A stretch of DNA of 10,357 bases from Chloroflexota bacterium (GTDB lineage Bacteria > Chloroflexota > DTOL01 > JACQYG01), in assembly GCA_016208345.1 (NCBI GenBank), contig JACQYG010000256.1, forward strand, positions 1 to 10,357. The letters run 5' to 3'. Of the stretch, positions 1-5,993 are shown piece after piece. The stretch's first letter is position 1, and each line of letters opens with the position of its first letter. The notes under the pieces were generated by a model. That model was not told the origin of the DNA. It ran no database searches and saw only the letters and a list, made by a program, of their open reading frames with translations. A program made the translations under genes and the position numbers.

Positions 1-324
1 GATCCCGAGCTAAAGCCAGTGGTGGAAGACGTGCGCCAGGTGCTGGGAGCGCTGGCCGCTCTGGCGGCCTTTGGCCTGGGCGTGATCTCCGGCTGGTCAT
101 GGCTCTACTACCCCATTGGCTTTCTTTCCAGTGGTGGTGTGCTGGTGGTGGTCGCCATCGTGAACCTGGTGGTGGTGCAGAATCTCAGCAGGAAACGGGG
201 GCAAACCATCTGGGAGGTCTTGGTGCCCGTGACTTTGGCTCTGATCCTGGCATCGCTGGAACTCGCAGGATTGGGCGCTTTTCGAGCCTGGGCTCAAGCG
301 GTTGCCGGCATCGCCGCACTCTGA
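1..324 (+). CDS. Small hydrophobic membrane protein, possibly 5'-truncated by the window edge
   Basis: The frame is open from base 1 to a TGA at 322-324. The first possible internal start is GTG at 19, which gives 101 residues, but no convincing Shine-Dalgarno motif precedes it. The true start may therefore lie upstream of the window. From GTG19 the protein has about three hydrophobic stretches (roughly residues 8-26, 33-54 and 65-88). They are separated by a short polar, basic loop (SRKRGQ, about residues 57-62), which suggests an integral membrane protein with that loop in the cytoplasm. No catalytic motif or recognisable family was seen. It ends 20 bases before the DUF2085 gene on the same strand, so the two are probably co-transcribed. 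Function unknown. Confidence 0.6.
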   Translation, partial: DPELKPVVEDVRQVLGALAALAAFGLGVISGWSWLYYPIGFLSSGGVLVVVAIVNLVVVQNLSRKRGQTIWEVLVPVTLALILASLELAGLGAFRAWAQAVAGIAAL

Positions 325-344
325 GGAAGCGAGGGGTTGGATTA

Positions 345-1001
345 ATGACCCAAACCGTGGTCACTGGCAGAAGGCGCGACCTGGTGATCTTTCTGGATCG
401 GCTGATCCTGCACTTCACGCGGCACTGGCTTCTATTGGCAAATGCGACCTTGGGGTTATTTGCCGCTCTGCCCCTTTTAGCACCTTACCTGGCTTCTCGA
501 GGCTATACGTTGCCGGCGAAAGCCATCTACGCAGCCTATCAGGTCACCTGCCATCAATTGCCGCAGCGGTCCTTCTTCATCGGGGGGCCAAAGTCAACCT
601 ATTCCTTTGAGGAGATATCCTCCGCCACGGGGGTTGGGGACCCCCTTGCCTTCTATCACTCTCCTCTGGGCAATGTTTCCTTTGGCTACCAGGTAGCCTA
701 TTGCCAGCGGGATACAGCCATCTTCGCCTCCATCTTCCTGGCGGGACTTTTCTTCTCCCTGGTCCGGCAGAAGCTCAGGCCTTTGAGCATACCGCTGTTC
801 TTGGCCTTCATCGCGCCCATGGCGGTGGATGGCTTCACCCAGCTACTGGGCTTTCGCGAGAGCAACTGGCAACTGCGGCTCTTCACCGGGGGGCTCTTCG
901 GCTTGGCGCTGGTGTGGCTCTTGTATCCCTACATGGAACAGGGGATGCGCGAAGTCCGAGAGGTCCTGGAAGGGCGCTTTGACCGCCTGGACGCCAGGTG
1001 A
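345..1001 (+). CDS. DUF2085 family integral membrane protein
   Basis: 218 residues from ATG345, which is preceded by a GA-rich ribosome binding site (GAGGGG at 331-336). The frame extends further upstream, but that part overlaps the preceding gene and reads as low-quality sequence, so ATG345 is preferred. The protein shows the DUF2085 landmarks: a Cys-His-Gln motif (C69-H70-Q71) followed by the RSFF block at 75-78, a second Cys in YCQRDTAI (C120), and a C-terminal DGFTQLLGFRES block (162-172) followed by a Leu/Gly-rich helix. Likely membrane segments are near residues 28-50, 124-141, 147-165 and 178-197. A charged amphipathic tail (about 199-218) ends the protein. The family has no established biochemical role. 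The conserved Cys/His/Gln residues could bind metal or act in redox chemistry, but that is speculation. Confidence 0.85.
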   Translation: MTQTVVTGRRRDLVIFLDRLILHFTRHWLLLANATLGLFAALPLLAPYLASRGYTLPAKAIYAAYQVTCHQLPQRSFFIGGPKSTYSFEEISSATGVGDPLAFYHSPLGNVSFGYQVAYCQRDTAIFASIFLAGLFFSLVRQKLRPLSIPLFLAFIAPMAVDGFTQLLGFRESNWQLRLFTGGLFGLALVWLLYPYMEQGMREVREVLEGRFDRLDAR

Positions 1002-1069
1002 GGCTGTTCATCTCTCCCTCCAGCCGTGAGTAAATTGCCACAAGGGCGTGTGATTGTCTGCGGTCACTG

Positions 1070-1100
1070 AAGGTTCCCAAGAGATTTGTAGACCTTTTTT
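1070..1100 (+). terminator. Possible weak terminator after the DUF2085 gene
   Basis: A short inverted repeat, AAGGT (1070-1074) and ACCTT (1092-1096), runs straight into a T6 tract at 1095-1100. The stem is only about 5 bp and the loop about 17 bases, so the hairpin is weak. The T tract and its place 3' of a gene make a terminator reasonable but unproven. It would separate the DUF2085 transcript from the DUF2318/ABC unit. Confidence 0.3.
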
Positions 1101-1127
1101 GCATTCCTTCGGCAGGTACCGTAAACT
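1099..1127 (+). promoter_or_regulatory. Candidate sigma-70-type promoter for the DUF2318/ABC unit
   Basis: TTGCAT (1099-1104) lies 17 bases from TAAACT (1122-1127). These match the -35 and -10 consensus at 3 of 6 and 4 of 6 positions, with ideal spacing. The site lies about 95 bases upstream of the DUF2318 start, in the only sizeable gap on this strand. The leader after it is GC-rich and holds GGGCCC/CCCGGG palindromic sequence (about 1146-1156). I saw no recognisable Fur or DtxR box. The match is weak enough to be chance. Confidence 0.27.
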
Positions 1128-1220
1128 ATCCTTAAGGTTTGCCCCAGGGCCCGGGGAGAATCATGGCCGACCCCGCGGCTTAAGGCTCAGCTATCTTTGA
1201 TATGAGGGGGAAATGCGTTC

Positions 1221-1865
1221 ATGGCGAAGTCCCAAAGGATCAAGGCTGACCCGGTGTCCGCCCCGCCAGCGGAGAGCGTGCGTCATGCCAAGCGCAGCAA
1301 GTTCACTCAAGAGAGCAGAAGCCAGGGGAATCCGTTGTACGTATTGGTGCCCGCGATCTTGATCGTTGCCTTGGCTCTGGGCTATTTCTTCCTGCAGGGA
1401 CAGGGGAGAGGACAGCCAACTGTTCCTACGGCAAACCAGGGCACTGGCAGCAGCGCCTTGCGGCGCAGTAATGCCAGATTCGCAATCGTTGTTGCCCAGG
1501 ATGGAGCGGTGAAGCTGCCGGTGGCCGATTTTGCCGACGGCAAGGCCCGGTTCTATACCTATCGCGAGCCCTCCTCCGGGAAGGAGATCGATTTCTTCGT
1601 ACTGAAGAGCTCCGATGGCGTCATCCGCGCCGCCATCGATGCCTGTGACGTCTGTTATCCTTTCAAGAAAGGCTATCGACAGGAAGGGGACGAGATGGTG
1701 TGCAACAACTGCGGCCGGCGTTTCCCCTCCATTAAAGTCAACGACGTGACCGGCGGCTGCAATCCAGCAGCGCTGACTCGTTCGGTACAGGGGGACATGG
1801 TGGTGATCCTGGTGAGTGACATTCTCAAGGACAACATGAGCCAGACCGGCCAGCCACTATTCTAG
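1221..1865 (+). CDS. DUF2318 membrane-anchored cysteine-rich protein, iron-uptake-associated family
   Basis: 214 residues from ATG1221, with a purine-rich site GAGGGGG at 1204-1210. The N-terminus is a basic cytoplasmic segment (1-37). A single membrane anchor (about 38-59) follows, then a low-complexity linker and an extracytoplasmic domain (about 85-205). The domain carries the DUF2318 signature: two CxxC pairs (C142/C145 and C161/C164), KGYRQEGDEMV between them, and a GGCNP motif (C180). This arrangement suggests bound metal, an Fe-S centre or a redox-active thiol set. The family is known beside or fused to FTR1-type iron permeases, and as Cj1660 in the Campylobacter P19 iron-uptake locus. 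Here it is followed 77 bases later by an FtsX permease and an ATPase, the same partners as in that locus. No FTR1 or P19 gene is present in the window. A role in iron or electron handling at the outer face of the membrane is inferred from context. Confidence 0.85.
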   Translation: MAKSQRIKADPVSAPPAESVRHAKRSKFTQESRSQGNPLYVLVPAILIVALALGYFFLQGQGRGQPTVPTANQGTGSSALRRSNARFAIVVAQDGAVKLPVADFADGKARFYTYREPSSGKEIDFFVLKSSDGVIRAAIDACDVCYPFKKGYRQEGDEMVCNNCGRRFPSIKVNDVTGGCNPAALTRSVQGDMVVILVSDILKDNMSQTGQPLF

Positions 1866-1872
1866 TCGAAGC

Positions 1873-1911
1873 CCTGCCTGCTTGGCAAGGCCTGCCCGCA
1901 GGCAGGCGGGC
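1873..1911. repeat. GC-rich inverted repeat between the DUF2318 gene and the permease gene
   Basis: CCTGCCTGC (1873-1881) is perfectly complementary to GCAGGCAGG (1898-1906). A nested GGCA/TGCC pair (1884-1887 and 1893-1896) gives a long interrupted hairpin. An alternative 6-bp hairpin forms from GCCCGC (1894-1899) and GCGGGC (1906-1911). No T tract follows, so this is not a typical terminator. It could be a dispersed repeat, or an RNA structure that attenuates or stabilises the operon mRNA. It ends 15 bases before the permease Shine-Dalgarno. Confidence 0.65.
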
Positions 1912-1942
1912 CTGAACGCGGTGCGAAGAGGAGGCGATCTAC

Positions 1943-3109
1943 GTGCGCCTGGCAGACATTTCTTTTAATAATCTCAGACGACGCAAGAGCAAGATGGTCT
2001 TCGTGATCCTGGGCCTGGCCATAGGGGTGGCCACCGTGGTGGCGCTTTTCTCCATCACCGCGGCCATGCGGGACGACCTGCAGGACAAGATCGACCAGTT
2101 CGGCGCCAACATCGTCATCGTGCCCCAGGCCAGAGAGCTCTCTTTGAGCTATGGCAACATTGCCGTCTCGGGCGTATCCTACGACGTCAAGGAGCTGAGC
2201 CAGGAGGACGTGCCCAAGATCAAGACCATCGCCTTCTCTGGAAACATCGCCACCATTGCCCCGAAATTGCTGGGCGCAGTGCAGGCCAAGGGTGCTGGTG
2301 AGAGCAGGGCGTTGCTCGTGGGCGTGGACTTCCCGGCCGAGCTCAGGATGAAGAAGTGGTGGGAGATCAACGGCGCCGCGCCTAGCAGGGAAGGCGAAAT
2401 CCTTCTCGGCAGCCGTGCTGCGGGAGTCTTGATGTCCAGGCCTGGGGACTCGCTGACCATAGATGGGCGAAAGTTCACGGTATCGGGTGTGCTGAAAGAG
2501 ACTGGTTCGCAGGAAGACTCCGTCCTGTACGTGGAACTATCGGCAGCACAAGCCCTCTTAGGCAAGCCGGGCAAGTTGAGCCTGATCGAGGTGAGCGCCT
2601 TGTGCAAGGCCTGCCCCATCGAGGACATTGTAGGGCAGCTCAGCGGCGTGCTGCCTAACGCCAAGGTCTCCGCCCTCCAGCAAGCCTGGAAGGCCCGGCG
2701 ACAGACGGTGGACCAATTGACCAATTTCTCCCTGGCGGTTTCGGCGGTGGTCCTGGCCATCGGGGCCATGATCGTGCTCACCACGATGATGTCCTCGGTG
2801 AAGGAGCGGACGCGGGAGATCGGCATCTTCCGGGCCATCGGCTTCCGGCGGACGCACATAGCTCGCATAATCCTCCTGGAGGCGTTGGTGGTGAGCGTGG
2901 TGGGCGGGGTCCTGGGTTGGTTGGCCGGCATGATTGCCAGCTCGCTCACAGCCCCCTACGTGGCCCAGGCGGCCGTGACGGTGAATTGGAACCCAGCCCT
3001 GGCCGCTTTGGCCGTGGGGCTCTCGGCCATGGTGGGCCTGGGCTCCAGCATCTATCCGGCGATGCAGGCCGCCAATCTAGACCCGGCGGAGGCATTAAGG
3101 TTCATCTAG
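1943..3109 (+). CDS. ABC transporter permease, FtsX/MacB family
   Basis: 388 residues from GTG1943, fixed by an excellent Shine-Dalgarno (AAGAGGAGG at 1926-1934, 8 bases upstream). It has the standard FtsX/MacB layout: TM1 near residues 18-40 after a basic N-terminus (NNLRRRKSK), a large extracytoplasmic MacB_PCD-like domain (about 41-258), then three TMs (about 262-284, 308-334 and 350-373) forming the FtsX domain. The cytoplasmic coupling segment ERTREIGIFRAIGFRR (288-303) and the terminal LDPAEALRFI are typical. Such permeases are mechanotransmission proteins rather than classical importers. The extracytoplasmic domain contains a CKACP motif (C221/C224), an unusual pair of cysteines that could pair functionally with the DUF2318 cysteines. 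Campylobacter encodes two permeases at the equivalent locus. Only one is present here, so a homodimer is likely. The ATPase follows after 19 bases. Confidence 0.9.
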   Translation: MRLADISFNNLRRRKSKMVFVILGLAIGVATVVALFSITAAMRDDLQDKIDQFGANIVIVPQARELSLSYGNIAVSGVSYDVKELSQEDVPKIKTIAFSGNIATIAPKLLGAVQAKGAGESRALLVGVDFPAELRMKKWWEINGAAPSREGEILLGSRAAGVLMSRPGDSLTIDGRKFTVSGVLKETGSQEDSVLYVELSAAQALLGKPGKLSLIEVSALCKACPIEDIVGQLSGVLPNAKVSALQQAWKARRQTVDQLTNFSLAVSAVVLAIGAMIVLTTMMSSVKERTREIGIFRAIGFRRTHIARIILLEALVVSVVGGVLGWLAGMIASSLTAPYVAQAAVTVNWNPALAALAVGLSAMVGLGSSIYPAMQAANLDPAEALRFI

Positions 3110-3128
3110 AAGTAAGGTGTGAATCCAG

Positions 3129-3797
3129 ATGGCGTTGATCGATATTCGCGGTGTGAGCAAGACCTACAATAGTAACGGCTGTGTGGTCCAGGCCTTGAAG
3201 GGGATTGACCTGTCCATCGACGAGGGCGAGTTGGTGGCCATGATGGGGCCTTCGGGCTCCGGCAAGAGCACTTTGCTCTCCATCCTGGGTGCCATGAACC
3301 CGCCAACCACAGGAACCGTCCTGGTGGACGGCATTGACCTGTATGGGCTCTCGGTGGAAAAAAGGGCCGATTTCCGCCACGAGTACATCGGATTTGTCTT
3401 CCAGCAACTTCAGCTTATCCCCTATCTCACGGCCGTGGAGAACGTCCTCTTGCCATTGGCCATCAGCAAGAGACCACATCGAGAACAAGAGGCGATGGCG
3501 TTCCGGGCGCTGGGGCGGGTTGGCCTGGTGGACAAGGCCCGCCGGCTCCCGAACCAATTGTCCGGCGGTGAGCAAGAGAGAGTGGCGGTAGCCAGGGCCA
3601 TCGTCAACGAACCGCCGTTGATCCTGGCGGACGAGCCCACGGGCAACCTGGACACACAGACCGGGGAAGAGGTGATGCGGCTATTTCAGTCTTTGAATGA
3701 GGACGGCTTAACCATAGTCCTCGCCACCCACAACCCGGAGAACACCCGTTACGTAGGAAGGACGATCCGGATCCGGGACGGCAGGATAGCCAGCTAG
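3129..3797 (+). CDS. ABC transporter ATP-binding protein, LolD/MacB-type
   Basis: 222 residues, the usual length for a stand-alone ATPase serving FtsX-type permeases. All nucleotide-binding motifs are intact: Walker [10 protein letters not shown] (40-48), Q-loop at Q92 in FVFQQ, signature [14 protein letters not shown] (144-157), Walker B ILADEP (165-170) with catalytic E169, the D-loop GNLD (172-175), and switch His201 in LATHN. The start is ATG3129, with AAGTAAGGTG just upstream (3110-3119). It lies 19 bases after the permease stop and is the last gene of the + strand unit. It should energise the neighbouring permease at the inner face of the membrane. The substrate or effect is not readable from the ATPase. 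The DUF2318 partner argues for the P19/Fet-associated iron subclass rather than lipoprotein or macrolide export. Confidence 0.93.
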   Translation: MALIDIRGVSKTYNSNGCVVQALKGIDLSIDEGELVAMMGPSGSGKSTLLSILGAMNPPTTGTVLVDGIDLYGLSVEKRADFRHEYIGFVFQQLQLIPYLTAVENVLLPLAISKRPHREQEAMAFRALGRVGLVDKARRLPNQLSGGEQERVAVARAIVNEPPLILADEPTGNLDTQTGEEVMRLFQSLNEDGLTIVLATHNPENTRYVGRTIRIRDGRIAS

Positions 3798-3801
3798 ATC
3801 A

Positions 3802-3823
3802 CTTTCTTTACGGGTAAAGTAAG
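3802..3823 (+). terminator. Weak hairpin just after the ABC ATPase gene
   Basis: CTTTAC (3806-3811) pairs with GTAAAG (3814-3819) across two bases. The stem continues past one T/T mismatch (CTT at 3802-3804 with AAG at 3821-3823). It lies 5 bases after the ATPase stop. No T tract follows, and the stem is A/T-rich, so terminator activity is only possible. Its position at the end of the operon, facing a convergent operon, is the main support. Confidence 0.3.
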
Positions 3824-3826
3824 GGG

Positions 3827-3885
3827 AATCACAGATTTCAAAGATGGCACAGACTCAATCTGCGTAATCAGTGCAATCTGTGGTT
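3827..3885. repeat. AATCTG-type direct and inverted repeats in the convergent intergenic region
   Basis: AATCACAGATT (3827-3837) and AATCTGTGGTT (3875-3885) form an inverted repeat with one mismatch. AATCTGCG (3857-3864) and AATCTGTG (3875-3882) are near-identical direct copies, with AATCAG (3866-3871) between them. This composition differs from the GC-rich flanks. It resembles dispersed non-coding repeats of the CACAGATT/AATCTGTG kind that I recall from environmental bacterial genomes. The rest of the 282-base gap (3798-4079) holds no gene I can support. Confidence 0.5.
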
Positions 3886-4079
3886 GAGGGTGGGGGCTCT
3901 CTGCTACCTGCTCCCTGGTGTTATCTGTTTTGCCAGATATTGAGTCACTGGTTCGCCGCTTCACCAAGCTCTCTTCCGCAGCATTATAGCATTTGCTGGT
4001 GTAGAGCCTTCTCTCGATGAAGGATTGAGACACGAGGATTAACATAGGAGGTCATGAAACTCGACATAAGAGGGACCGG

Positions 4080-4499
4080 CTACGCGCGCTTATGCCTGGC
4101 AAACGAGTCCCTTATCTGAGCCGGAATGGGTATCGGTCTTCCGCTGGCGTCCACGAAGACCTGCACGGTCTTGCCCGTGGCCAGGGCCTGCCCTGAATCC
4201 TGGTTGACCACCTGGTAGCCCAAGGAGAAGCTGCGGTTCTTCACCTCCTCCACCCAGGTCTTGACTATGATTGCCTCATCGAAATGAGCCGGGGCGTAGT
4301 AGCGGCAACTGGCCTCGGCGATGACGAAGCCCAGGCCCGATCTCTCCAACTCAGCATAGTTGAGGCCCAAGGCCTTGAGATAGTTGACCCGTGCCACCTC
4401 GAACCAGACGAAGTAATTGGCGTCGTTGACGATGCCCTGGGCGTCGGTCTCAGCGTATCGGACCCGCAGCTCGGTGGCGACCTCGTGCGCATCACTCAT
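4080..4499 (-). CDS. Acyl-CoA thioesterase, hotdog fold, 4HBT/YbgC type (second tandem copy)
   Basis: 139 residues, the typical size of the single-domain 4-hydroxybenzoyl-CoA thioesterase/YbgC family, which hydrolyses acyl-CoA esters to free acid and CoA. The N-terminal signature RYAETDAQGIVNDANY (14-29) contains the expected catalytic Asp (D19), followed by the long central hotdog helix starting WFEVAR. A strand pattern ending near GKTVQVFVD (109-117) completes the fold. At residue 26, where many relatives and the neighbouring copy have His (VVYHANY), this protein has Asp (IVNDANY). That may mean a changed substrate or a weakened active site. Its ATG overlaps the stop of the upstream copy by four bases (ATGA), so translation is likely coupled. 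It is the last gene of the operon. Confidence 0.88.
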   Translation of the reverse strand: MSDAHEVATELRVRYAETDAQGIVNDANYFVWFEVARVNYLKALGLNYAELERSGLGFVIAEASCRYYAPAHFDEAIIVKTWVEEVKNRSFSLGYQVVNQDSGQALATGKTVQVFVDASGRPIPIPAQIRDSFARHKRA

Positions 4500-4915
4500 G
4501 TCTCTAGAGATCCCTCAAACAGAGCCCGCATATCCGCCGGGATGGGGACTGCCCGACCCTGGCAATTCACACAGACGTGCACGGTCTTTCCAGCGGCCAG
4601 AAGCTGGCCGGTCTGGCGGTCACGGGCTTCGTAGGCCAGGACGATCTGGCGGCTGCGAAAGGAGTCCAGCCAGGCCCGGACTACTACGTCGTCGCTGTAG
4701 CGGGCCGGGGCCAGGTAGCGGGCGCTGATCTCTGTCACCGGCAGGTAGTAACCCTGTTTCTCCCAGTGAGTATAATCTGTGCCGCACTGGCTGAAAAGCT
4801 CACCTCGGGCGACCTCGAACCAGATCAGGTAATTGGCGTGATATACCACGCCCATGGCGTCGGTCTCGGCATAGCGCACCCGCAACGTGACTTCAGCACT
4901 GGCCGTCCCAGCCAA
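4496..4915 (-). CDS. Acyl-CoA thioesterase, hotdog fold, 4HBT/YbgC type (first tandem copy)
   Basis: 139 residues, the same length as its downstream neighbour and clearly related to it, so the pair looks like a tandem duplication followed by divergence. The canonical signature RYAETDAMGVVYHANY (14-29) has catalytic D19 and His26, followed by the WFEVAR helix. The start is read as TTG at 4915. AGAGGTG (plus-strand 4921-4927) lies 5 bases upstream and overlaps the etfA stop, and there is no better ATG or GTG before the conserved strand. The gap to etfA is 10 bases. The likely role is hydrolysis of an acyl-CoA intermediate of the pathway encoded upstream, recycling CoA or releasing an acid. Chain length and substrate specificity cannot be read from sequence. 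Three non-catalytic cysteines (44, 115, 118) are present. Confidence 0.9.
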   Translation of the reverse strand: MAGTASAEVTLRVRYAETDAMGVVYHANYLIWFEVARGELFSQCGTDYTHWEKQGYYLPVTEISARYLAPARYSDDVVVRAWLDSFRSRQIVLAYEARDRQTGQLLAAGKTVHVCVNCQGRAVPIPADMRALFEGSLET

Positions 4916-4925
4916 TCTGGCACCT

Positions 4926-5993
4926 CTAGGTCAGGCTGCCTACGCCAGCGGCCTTGAGCTCGTCCGTGAGCGCCGGGATGACCTGGTACAGGTCACCGGC
5001 AATGCCGTAGTCAGCGAACTTGAATATAGCTGCATCGGGGTTGGAGTTGACGGCCACGATATACCTTGAGCCGCGCATACCCATCAGGTGCTGGATGGAG
5101 CCGGAGATGCCGCAGGCAAAGTACACCCGTGGGCGCACGAAATTGCCCGTAATGCCCACCTGGCGGTCCCTGGAAGCCCAGCCGGCCTCCACCGCCGCCC
5201 TGGAGGCGGCCACAGAGCCATTTAGCACACGGGCCAGTTTCTCCAGGAGCTTGAAACCCTCAGCAGTTCCCAGCCCACGGCCGCCGGCCACGATGACCTG
5301 GGCCTCCTGCAAATCTGTGGGGCGGGGGAACTCGTTCATCACCCTGCGGGGCTTGACCATGAGGTCGCCATCGTCCAGGGAAACCTCGGCTCTCTCCACC
5401 GCCCCTTCCCGCGAGGGGTCCGCTGGCATGGCACGAAGCACGCCCGGGCGGACCGTGGCCATCTGCGGCCGGTGCTGCGGGCAGGCCATGGTGGCCAGCA
5501 AGGCGCCGCCATGGATGGGCCTGGTGGATAGAAGCAACCGTTCCGACTCGTCGATATCGACGGCCACGCAGTCGGTGGTCAGCCCGGTGGCCAGTCTCTG
5601 AGCCAGGCGAGGGGCGAGGTCGTTGCCGTTAATGGTAGCCCCCAACAGGAGTATCTCCGGCTTTTTCTCTTGGACCAAAGCAGCCAGGACCTTTGTGTAT
5701 GTCTCGGCAGTGTAGGTCGCCAGAAGTGGGTGCTCGGCCAGGTGAATCCGGTCCGCGCCGAACCTGACCAGCTCCTCGGCCAAGGCTTCTACTTTTTCCC
5801 CAAGGAGCGCCACTTCCACCCGGGCTCCCAGCCGCTCGGCCAACTCCCGAGAGCGTCCCAGTAGCTCTCTGGTCACGCGCAGGAGCTTGCCCTCTCGGTG
5901 CTCGGCAACCACCCAGATATGGCGATAGGCGGCCAGGCCCGTCTCTTCTTCGGCAAGCCCGCCGGTCAACGCCTGTAGATAATCCAGGTCCAT
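4926..5993 (-). CDS. etfA: Electron transfer flavoprotein alpha subunit
   Basis: 355 residues. The N-terminal domain starts at the usual YRHIWVVAE (23-31). The C-terminal FAD domain has VIVAGGRGLG (233-242), SRAAVEAGW (264-272), QVGITGNFVRP (278-288), the GISGSIQH block (295-302) and NSNPDAAIFKFADYGIAGD (316-334). These are hallmark EtfA FAD contacts. The subunit binds FAD and, with EtfB, accepts electrons from acyl-CoA dehydrogenases. In the common QVGQTG motif the second Gln is Ile here. The start ATG5993 is fixed by AGAGGAGG at plus-strand 6003-6010, 9 bases away. It gives about 22 extra residues before the usual EtfA start and overlaps the upstream gene by 28 bases. Unusually, etfA is separated from etfB by two CoA-transferase-like genes. 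Confidence 0.95.
   Translation of the reverse strand: MDLDYLQALTGGLAEEETGLAAYRHIWVVAEHREGKLLRVTRELLGRSRELAERLGARVEVALLGEKVEALAEELVRFGADRIHLAEHPLLATYTAETYTKVLAALVQEKKPEILLLGATINGNDLAPRLAQRLATGLTTDCVAVDIDESERLLLSTRPIHGGALLATMACPQHRPQMATVRPGVLRAMPADPSREGAVERAEVSLDDGDLMVKPRRVMNEFPRPTDLQEAQVIVAGGRGLGTAEGFKLLEKLARVLNGSVAASRAAVEAGWASRDRQVGITGNFVRPRVYFACGISGSIQHLMGMRGSRYIVAVNSNPDAAIFKFADYGIAGDLYQVIPALTDELKAAGVGSLT

Noticed and set aside
99..344. Upstream extension of the DUF2085 reading frame to the ATG at 99
   Set aside because: The extra 82 codons overlap the preceding membrane protein gene, translate to non-family Gly/Ser/Arg-rich sequence, and lack the ribosome binding site seen before ATG345.
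2179..2949. A 256-codon - strand ORF opposite the permease gene
   Set aside because: It is antisense to a clear FtsX-type permease with four TMs and a strong Shine-Dalgarno. The translation is low-complexity and family-less, a typical GC-rich antisense shadow.
3129..3797. Assigning the ATPase and permease as MacB or LolCDE
   Set aside because: The MacB ATPase is fused to its permease, and LolCE/D would have lipoprotein-sorting partners. The adjacent DUF2318 gene and the CxxC in the permease fit the P19/Fet-associated subgroup better.
3794..4045. An 83-codon - strand ORF in the convergent gap
   Set aside because: It lies in repeat-rich intergenic sequence, has no plausible ribosome binding site, and its translation resembles no protein family. 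The repeats explain the open frame.
4065..4094. CATAAG/CTTATG inverted repeat as a terminator for the - strand operon
   Set aside because: Only 6 bp with an 18-base loop. Part lies inside the thioesterase coding region, and there is no T tract on the - strand.
4054..4119. A 21-codon + strand ORF with a perfect TAGGAGGT just upstream
   Set aside because: The Shine-Dalgarno is only one base from the ATG, which is too close for normal initiation. The frame also runs into the 3' end of the thioesterase gene on the other strand. No recognisable peptide.
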